In this document: piece after piece, positions 57,617-64,000 of the stretch
Position numbering within the stretch: position 1 is the first letter of the stretch
Layout of the letters: each line of letters opens with the position of its first letter
From: Proales similis
Lineage: Eukaryota > Rotifera > Eurotatoria > Ploima > Proalidae
DNA length: 64,000 nucleotides
Reading direction: 5' to 3'
Assembly: GCA_019059635.1 (NCBI GenBank)
Contig: JAGVRJ010000004.1
Span: 1,488,001 to 1,552,000 of the forward strand
Translations under genes and position numbers: made by a program
The notes under the pieces: model-generated
The model's input: only the letters and a program-made list of their open reading frames with translations
Told to the model about the DNA's origin: nothing
Databases searched by the model: none

Positions 57617-59198
57617 CCTGGTCTCAGATTTTTTCGAGAATACCAGAGCTTCTAAAACATCAAAATGATATTTAAAATAACAGAAAGGTAAGGAGTGTAG
57701 ATCGTTTGCATGAATCATGCACGAGCATAAAATTGTCGCTAAAAAGCTGTTATATTGAGATTAGATAATCTATTCTTATTCAGAGAGACTCACGTCTAAC
57801 GCATAGTTTATGTAAAACGAGCTCTTCATAAATCGTTTCTGCACACAAGCAAGCCACGACTAATCGCGGCCCAACGATAGCTTAAATGTTGGGCAAGGTT
57901 GCCAAGCGACATTAAATCTGTTTCATAACCTGTGATTCAGTTTTCATGGGCCAATCGAATCTCCATATTTCCAAGCCTTATATAATAAAGCAGAACACTT
58001 TGGAACCATAAAAGTTTGGAACCACAAGATTTTTAAATAATGCCATGAGGTGGCGTGAGCCGAAATCACTTATTTAGCCGAATTTCATGCTTATGTAATG
58101 CCTAATTATTCAGGCATGGATGTGTTCAAACACAACTCCCAATACAGGCCCGCCTAATTAAAATTGAAACTTTGCATTAAGATTGGAAATTAAAAAATAC
58201 TAGTTATGCATGCTTGAGCAGAATTGTCGCAAAAATAAAAGAAAACATTGTTGAAATTATACTAAAAAATGGAAAATGGGCCTTTAGGTTGCGACCAATT
58301 TTTGCTTCAAGTTGATACTCAAGCAACTCATAATTTATGAGTCAATAGAACCGAAGCAATCTGGCGCTTAGTAGAACGGCTATAAGCCTCTCATATTTAA
58401 AAAGGCAGCGAATGCTTTGTTAAAGAAAGAACTCTGCTTCTTAATTGATTGGGTTTCGAGATTATACGAAGCATCCAAGAAGATTGAAGCGTCGGAGTAT
58501 AATTTGAAAAATAGCACGCCCAAAAGAGAAGACCGATGTTTCGTAAGATTTAAAAACCAAAGTGAATAACAAAAAATCGTTACGTTTGAAGCTGAGTTGG
58601 ATGCATTGCTTTATGCACCAGTCACCACCGATGGGTGGCTGAGTGTACGAAATGATGAGAGAAACAAGGCATTACGAAACTCACGCACAAGCTACTATTT
58701 TACTCAGGCATAACGAGGCGCAGCATATGTAGAGTAGACCGCGCTTGCTGAAATCCACATCATATATTCCGCTCGCGAATAAACCAGTTAGGCTAAGCCG
58801 TCGGGAACCGAATCAAATGCACTAGATCGGGCCGAAACGCAGAATACGATCAAGTTCGTATTCAATTGAAAGGTGTTTTTCTCCTGCGCGTGGACTCGGG
58901 CTCTTTTTCATATAGTTAAGTTAGACTGCGTCTCCTTTATCAGCCTTTGTCGCCGCCCTACTTATGTCGGTCGCCCAAAAAACAAACGGATCAGGGCATG
59001 CTAAAAATTTTTAATGAGCTCGTCCCGTGCAAAGCCAATTTATATATTCTTAATTATGAATTTCATTAATTTTTGAGTAGAATCGAGAAAAATCGATGAC
59101 GAATGTACGTGCTACGTTTAAACCAGAAATTTAAAAAAAAAAATCCAAAAATGGGAACTAGCCCTTTTTGTCGACGGTAAGCATAAAGAGAAAAAAAA
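57617..59198. other. Intergenic between the DEGS copies
   Basis: About 1.6 kb, AT-rich. It probably contains the promoter of DEGS copy A. No exon, repeat family or RNA gene was recognised apart from short A/T runs. Confidence 0.4.
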
Positions 59199-59271
59199 TG
59201 CCGAAACTCGGGATCGAACCAAGGACCTTTAGATCTTCAGTCTAACGCTCTCCCAACTGAGCTATTTCGGC
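59199..59271 (-). tRNA. tRNA-Phe (anticodon GAA), copy 2, inverted
   Basis: The mature sequence matches the 55976 copy in reverse orientation. The 5' flank TTGTATGA immediately before the gene is also the same in both copies, pointing to duplication with flank. A T run follows on the minus strand. Confidence 0.95.
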
Positions 59272-59827
59272 TCATACAAACTGTCAGCCGAGCAGAGTAT
59301 TAAAGCCTTTTTGTGATTTAATCTGAAATTAAATCGAATTGAAATTATGAGTGTTTTGTTATCGAAAAAAACTCTGCCTATGATTTGTTATCTTCCACTT
59401 AATTCAGGTAGCTGATGACTACTAAGTTATTGTTGACCGAAGATTGAACCGAAGACCGAATTTGACCGAAGATAAACTTAAATTTCAGCAAAAATTTATT
59501 GATTAATTTGCTTATATCTCATCAAGTTTTGGTATTTAAATCGCGAATATCAGCTGAGTTTCTTTTTTTTCTTAAATGACAGTTAAGTTGGTTCAAAGGC
59601 TATGCGTTTTATGATGAATAAGACCAGGTTAAACCTGGCAATATGACAGCACAGATAAAAGTTAGGTAGCTAAACAATATCACGTCTCTTTTTAGAATAA
59701 GTTTAAATGAGGAATATTGTGAAAACATTTTTAAGTACATTTGATTTTAAGCCTTTTTAGCACTGAGAATACAAACCAGCAAATGCCATTGAAAGGTTTT
59801 AACAAACTTTTTTTGGTTTAAGCGGAT
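59272..59827. other. Intergenic / 3' region of DEGS copy B
   Basis: About 555 bp. A short GACCGAAGA-type repeat lies at 59435-59472. AT-rich; no gene seen. Confidence 0.4.
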
Positions 59828-60970
59828 CTAATCTTCCTTTTTAATGTTTGCTAAATTATGTCTGTCTGAGGCGAGAGCATATTCTCGCGAAAATTTGGTT
59901 TTGCGTTTGATCCTTGAATATGGGCCCATTTCAGGACAAGTTATGAAATCATACAGAACTTTGATCCATGAATGATGACACGGAAGATTATCATAGAATT
60001 CGGGAGCAATTTTCTTGACCTTGAGATAATTTGATTCTCTAGATGAAAACAAGCAAACTTGAATCTGACTAAATAATTTACCTCCGGAAGCCGGTAGCCT
60101 GGGATATTGGGAAAATCGTGATGCTCATTGTGATAGCCAACGTTAAATGTGATCAAGTTGAGAGTTCCGTAGTATGAGTAGGTTTCATATCCTTTGATAA
60201 ATTCATAATGTTCGGCGATGAAATGACCCGCAATCGGATGGAAACCCAGACCGAATACCAAGCCGAGCACAAAATAACAAAGTGATTTCAGTCCAAAAAA
60301 GTACAAGACTAGACCATCAAATGTGAGCTGAATGATCCAATTGAGAATCTCCAACCCAGTTATGGTCTTGGGAAGAACCATAATGGGACGCAGAGTGTAA
60401 ATGAATGGCTGCAGCAAGACGAAAAAAAACTTTCCGATCGGGGAGGAGAATAGGAAGGCTTCGATGCGAGTAGGCAAGTCAGTGTCCATTAACTCGTCGC
60501 CTTGATACTTGTGATGATCCAAGTGATATTTTTTGAAAGTAATGGACGCAGGTACACCGAGTGGTAGGTTAGAGAAGAAGCCCATCATTCTGTTTGCAAA
60601 CGGACGATGATGTCCGAACACCAGGTTGTGAGCAATCTCATGCAAGCCTAAGGAAAGTGACTGATTCAAAGTGCCGCTGATCACATAAGTGAGCACTAGA
60701 GTCTCAGTCCAGCTCATATCTTTGACCATGTATGCCACAAAGAATTGAACTAGAACCATGGTTACTAGCTGAATGCTTGAGCGCCAATCATGACCCATCA
60801 GCTGTTTAACTTCCGGATATTTGGCTAGTGGCTCAAAATTAGACATTTGTTCGACTCTTACCAGGCGCGGATGCAAAATTACCCAATATTTGCTTTCGCC
60901 TTGTGGCGTGAGGCTCGTCCGTGGCCACCCAGTGGAAATCTTTCTCGTTTGACTTGAGGAAGCTCAACAT
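59828..60970 (-). CDS. DEGS: Sphingolipid delta-4 desaturase (DEGS), copy B
   Basis: Three exons: 60883-60970 ([20 protein letters not shown]...), 60082-60824 and 59828-60019, all with GT..AG ends and matching phases. Histidine boxes are HEIAHN, HLDHH and [11 protein letters not shown], with GHFIAEHY retained, so it should be active. Copy B has lost the Gly2 found in copy A (MLSF instead of MGAS), so it is not expected to be N-myristoylated. It also has an extra intron (62 bp) after RLPEV-type sequence, absent from copy A. The C-terminus is shorter ([11 protein letters not shown]). Copy A and B lie head to tail on the same strand with tRNA-Phe between. Confidence 0.95.
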
Positions 60971-62458
60971 TGCTTTTCTTTTCTAAACCGCCTTAATTCA
61001 TATTAGTTTTGAGATTTTTGATCGATTTTCCCTCAATAATCCGATTATAAATATTCGATTTATGACTCGTTTCATAACCCATTTTCAAACGAGTGATCGC
61101 TCGTTTCAACGCCTTGTATCATGTTCGATACGAATGCTCGCAAACGAAAAGAGACTGTAAGATGCATAAATTAAACAAAATTAATGTACGAGCCGATCAT
61201 CACAGCCATATTCAGCAAGAAAAGAACACATTCACAGCTTGGCAGCACATAATTGGCTTCGATTCTGAAAAAAAAATCACCTCAATCTAGATGAAATAGG
61301 GCTAAAATTCAAAGTAAAACGATATTTTTTAGATGAAGGCATTTGGAAAAGCATAATTAACGCGCTCATGAATATCATACGATTTTTTCATGAGGTGTTG
61401 CTTGGAGTATCAACGGCCATAAAGAAGCATGGATCGATTCAAATAACTCTAGACGTTAAGGTAAACAAGTCGCAAAAGAGTAAAGCAAAAGCTCAAGAGA
61501 ACGGGCTAGCAAAATAGTCCCAACATAGGCAATAAGAAAATTGAGTTGGGCCTAGTCTTAGAAAAGACAGGCGACTGCATCCTCTCTCGTTGAGTTTCTC
61601 GGTATTTGCTTTTTTAACAAAGTTGCCTGCTCTAGTTGTGGGTCTAAAAATGATCCGATCGCCAGATAATACTTAATTATGCAGGTCGACATTTTTAGCC
61701 TTTCAGTCTCTTGAATAGGACCCTCGAAATATGCTCGACTTTAATTTGATATCTCCTTTTTGCTTAAATTCCCATTCGAGCTAGTTCCGATCAAACATGC
61801 CATGACGCATGATGAACTAGACTTGATAGCACATTAGCGGGTGAAATTCAACATAAATTTCTTTTATTTGAAGCGCCAGTATCGTTCTATTCGAAGCTTT
61901 TAGTATTTCTGGCATCAGGTGAGCACGGGCATGTTAATTTGTTTACTTAAATCAAATGTAAATTAAAGCAAGAAAAAAAGCTTATTCGGCGAGAAAAAGA
62001 GAGACTAGCTCGGAGAGCTCAGGCAAAATAATCTTTTATTTAGGAGCAAAAGTCGAAATAAAGGATATTCAGTTAAAACGAGAAATTGGTCCTCTCTGCC
62101 GCTTCGTTTCGGCTTTCTGGCTTGACGTTGTGACTGGTTATGCTCTTTGGATCGTCAATGGCGTGAAAAAATAAATTAGAAATTTATTTAAGGAGCGGCT
62201 GGATGTCGAGCCGTTCACAGGTAGCTTAAATCGGAATCCCGGGCGAAACCGATTCGGCCGTTTTGCTCGTTTGATTCGAAACAAGATGAAAGAAAATAAT
62301 CAGAAGAGATGAGAGCGAGATGATAGAAAATAAATGAATGTGGTAATAAGGGCCGCGATGAACTAGAAATGTAAACTGAAATTGATGCTGAAGGTGGTGA
62401 ATGCTTCGCTTCTGTTGCTGATCCTCTTGCTTCAGTCTTCGTTTGATGAAATCGGCGT
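60971..62458. other. Intergenic between DEGS copy B and LIS1
   Basis: About 1.5 kb: DEGS copy B promoter and, from about 62170 to 62458, likely LIS1 3' UTR (several AATAAA-type signals on the minus strand, for example near 62325). No separate gene is supported. Confidence 0.4.
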
Positions 62459-63784
62459 CTATCGGCACTCCCAGATTTTGACAACTTGATCTACACTGCC
62501 TGTGCAGACGTACGGCAGCGAACGATGCATATCGAGCGAAGTTACAAAGTGTGTGTGAGCTTCGAGTGTCTTGTGATTTCGTTTGATGCGTAGGTCCCAT
62601 ACGCGGAGGGTCTTGTCATCGCTTACACTCAGCAAGTATTTACCGCCCGGGTGAAACTGCAAGCCACGCACCCAGTTGTTGTGGCCAATTAGAGAGAAGA
62701 GACACTGAAGAGTAGTCACATCCCAAATTCTGATTGTCTTGTCTCGAGAGCCTGAGCAGAGGAAAGGGCCGGCAGAGGTCACTGCTCCGCCTTCACTTGC
62801 ACTGTTTTCACTAATACCGTTTTGTTTGATTGCTGGTGCCAGTCCGGCAGCTTCGAGTATGGCGGATTTTGCACTTGCTGGAGCCCATGCAACACACTCG
62901 ACGACATTCTCGTGGCCTCTCAGCTCAAAATGCTTGCATTCGACGTTGGCATTCGAAGATAGGAGTGAAGTTGAAATCTGCCAGACAAATACAGAATGAT
63001 CGTTAGAGCACGAGGCCATGTACGCCCCGTCTGGATGAACTCGAACTTGACGGATCCAATCGCGATGGCCAGTTAGAGTTTTTATGCAGTAACCAGTGCT
63101 CACTTCCCAGATCTTGATGGTTCGATCTCGTGAACTCGATACTATATGATCGCCGCTCGGCGTGAACGTAACTGACGACACATTGTGGTCATGGCCTTGT
63201 AGGGTTTTCAGGCAGCTGTAGTTCTCCTGGAAGTCCCACAAACGCACAGACATGTCGGCCGAGCACGAGGCTAGCAGCTTGCCTTGCGGATCAAATGCGA
63301 TGTCTTGAACATTATCGGTATGGCCTTTCAGACTTCGCTCAAAGTTGCCCGATTCGTAGTCCCAAATTTTGATGGTCGCATCCTCACTGCAGGTGGCAAT
63401 TACGCTATAGATTGGATGAAAAATAACTTTGTTTACTGGAGCCCGATGACCCTCAAGCGAGAACTTTTGAGGAGGCCGAGGTATCCAGTCAGTTGGATTT
63501 CTGTTCGCAAACAGACTTGAGCCGCCGCCAAGTGCACGGCCAGCGCTGATTTCTTCTTCTTTTTTCTGCAGTTGATCCTTGAGCTCAATTATCTGGCGCT
63601 GTAGACGGGCAACAGTCACCCAGCGGCGCTCCAAGGCGCCAGCGCTCTTCTTGTCTGCCGCGTCTGGCTGTGTGACTTGAGCTTCTCGGAGAAAGCACTG
63701 TAGCGTCTCGGCGTAGTTGTTCGATGACAAGTAATCGGCTATGGCTCGATTTAACTCATCTTTCTGGGTCTGCTGTAGTAACAT
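62459..63784 (-). CDS. PAFAH1B1: LIS1 / PAFAH1B1, dynein regulator
   Basis: Regulates cytoplasmic dynein in nuclear migration and mitotic spindle function and forms part of the PAF acetylhydrolase complex. Intronless, ATG 63782-63784 ([20 protein letters not shown]); the longer frame starts with TTG and is rejected. LisH motif at residues about 5-35, coiled coil about 55-80, then [18 protein letters not shown] and seven WD40 repeats (for example [39 protein letters not shown]). The C-terminus is VKIWECR. An insertion of about 30 residues in repeat 5-6 ([19 protein letters not shown]) sits where the human protein also has a loop. About 441 residues versus 410 in mammals. Confidence 0.97.
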   Translation of the reverse strand: MLLQQTQKDELNRAIADYLSSNNYAETLQCFLREAQVTQPDAADKKSAGALERRWVTVARLQRQIIELKDQLQKKEEEISAGRALGGGSSLFANRNPTDWIPRPPQKFSLEGHRAPVNKVIFHPIYSVIATCSEDATIKIWDYESGNFERSLKGHTDNVQDIAFDPQGKLLASCSADMSVRLWDFQENYSCLKTLQGHDHNVSSVTFTPSGDHIVSSSRDRTIKIWEVSTGYCIKTLTGHRDWIRQVRVHPDGAYMASCSNDHSVFVWQISTSLLSSNANVECKHFELRGHENVVECVAWAPASAKSAILEAAGLAPAIKQNGISENSASEGGAVTSAGPFLCSGSRDKTIRIWDVTTLQCLFSLIGHNNWVRGLQFHPGGKYLLSVSDDKTLRVWDLRIKRNHKTLEAHTHFVTSLDMHRSLPYVCTGSVDQVVKIWECR

Positions 63785-64000
63785 AGCTGAAGCCAATCAA
63801 TGTGCCGCCCTAGTCAATCAATGGAGTGCGACCCAATGCGCATGAACTATGCCCAAATCTAGACGTTTTGAAAGTAGCAAAATTATGCCGCCCAGTCGTT
63901 ATCTCTCGTATTAACAGTTGTCGACTAGGCATTCACTCAATCACTCGCTCATCCACTCTCTCCCTCTTGCTCAGTGTCTCTTTCGTGCTCTTACTCATCG
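63785..64000. promoter_or_regulatory. LIS1 upstream region
   Basis: The last 216 bp of the window, immediately upstream of the LIS1 start codon. It ends in CT-rich sequence. No promoter element can be assigned. Confidence 0.35.

Noticed and set aside
62226-62600. Minus-strand ORFs downstream of LIS1
   Set aside because: They overlap the LIS1 3' end in another frame and continue into the likely 3' UTR with low-complexity content.
1-64000. CRISPR arrays, insertion sequences, integrases, retroelements
   Set aside because: None recognised: no direct-repeat/spacer arrays, no transposase or reverse transcriptase motifs on either strand. Expected for an animal genome window of this density.

Overview
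This is a gene-dense stretch of an animal (bilaterian invertebrate) nuclear genome. The evidence is spliceosomal genes with very short introns (mostly about 44-75 bp with GT..AG ends), animal-specific families (BARX and Prop/unc-42 homeobox genes, CABLES, SP17-like RIIa/IQ protein, LIS1, TOPBP1, ATM), and eukaryotic tRNA genes. I cannot fix the phylum from sequence alone. Base composition is moderate, with CT, CA and TG microsatellites. I recognise no transposon, virus or CRISPR array.

Layout, left to right. 1-576: 5' end of LSG1 (minus), head-to-head with a small putative prenylated protein (950-1339, plus). 1746-5843: TOPBP1 (minus). 7019-17049: ATM kinase (minus). 18005-33115: a large minus-strand locus. 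It joins an SP17-type RIIa first exon to a conserved DRFYNN exon and five IQ motifs. A second candidate first exon (N-myristoylation type, 20573-21848) has the same splice phase. A separate intronless acidic N-myristoylation-type gene (26599-27798) sits inside the roughly 12.6-kb intron, which is otherwise gene-poor and rich in homeodomain-like TTAATTAAT sites. 33368-40587: two GTP-type PEPCK genes sharing a near-identical, GC-rich core, with an SLC35G-like transporter between them. 41133-41996: PIGF and an unknown small membrane-protein ORF only 12 nt upstream and in the same frame, head-to-head with CABLES (42294-44519, plus). 44620-44889: small membrane protein. 47012-48211: BARX homeobox gene. 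48358-49046: three tRNA genes. 49277-51506: RPL15 and PPP4C (minus). About 51973-52731: a cysteine-rich secreted candidate (plus). 52917-55159: Prop/unc-42 paired-like homeobox gene with a possible alternative first exon. 55976-60970: two sphingolipid desaturase (DEGS) genes and two inverted tRNA-Phe genes. 62459-63784: LIS1/PAFAH1B1 (minus).

Functional themes: two DNA-damage checkpoint genes (TOPBP1, ATM) lie next to each other on one strand; local duplications have produced gene pairs (PEPCK, DEGS, tRNA-Thr, tRNA-Phe, IQ motifs); and two loci (SP17-like and Prop) show alternative 5' exons that match in splice phase. Exon boundaries were read by eye from splice consensus and protein family continuity. 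Single-base accuracy is likely where phases were checked and is not guaranteed elsewhere.
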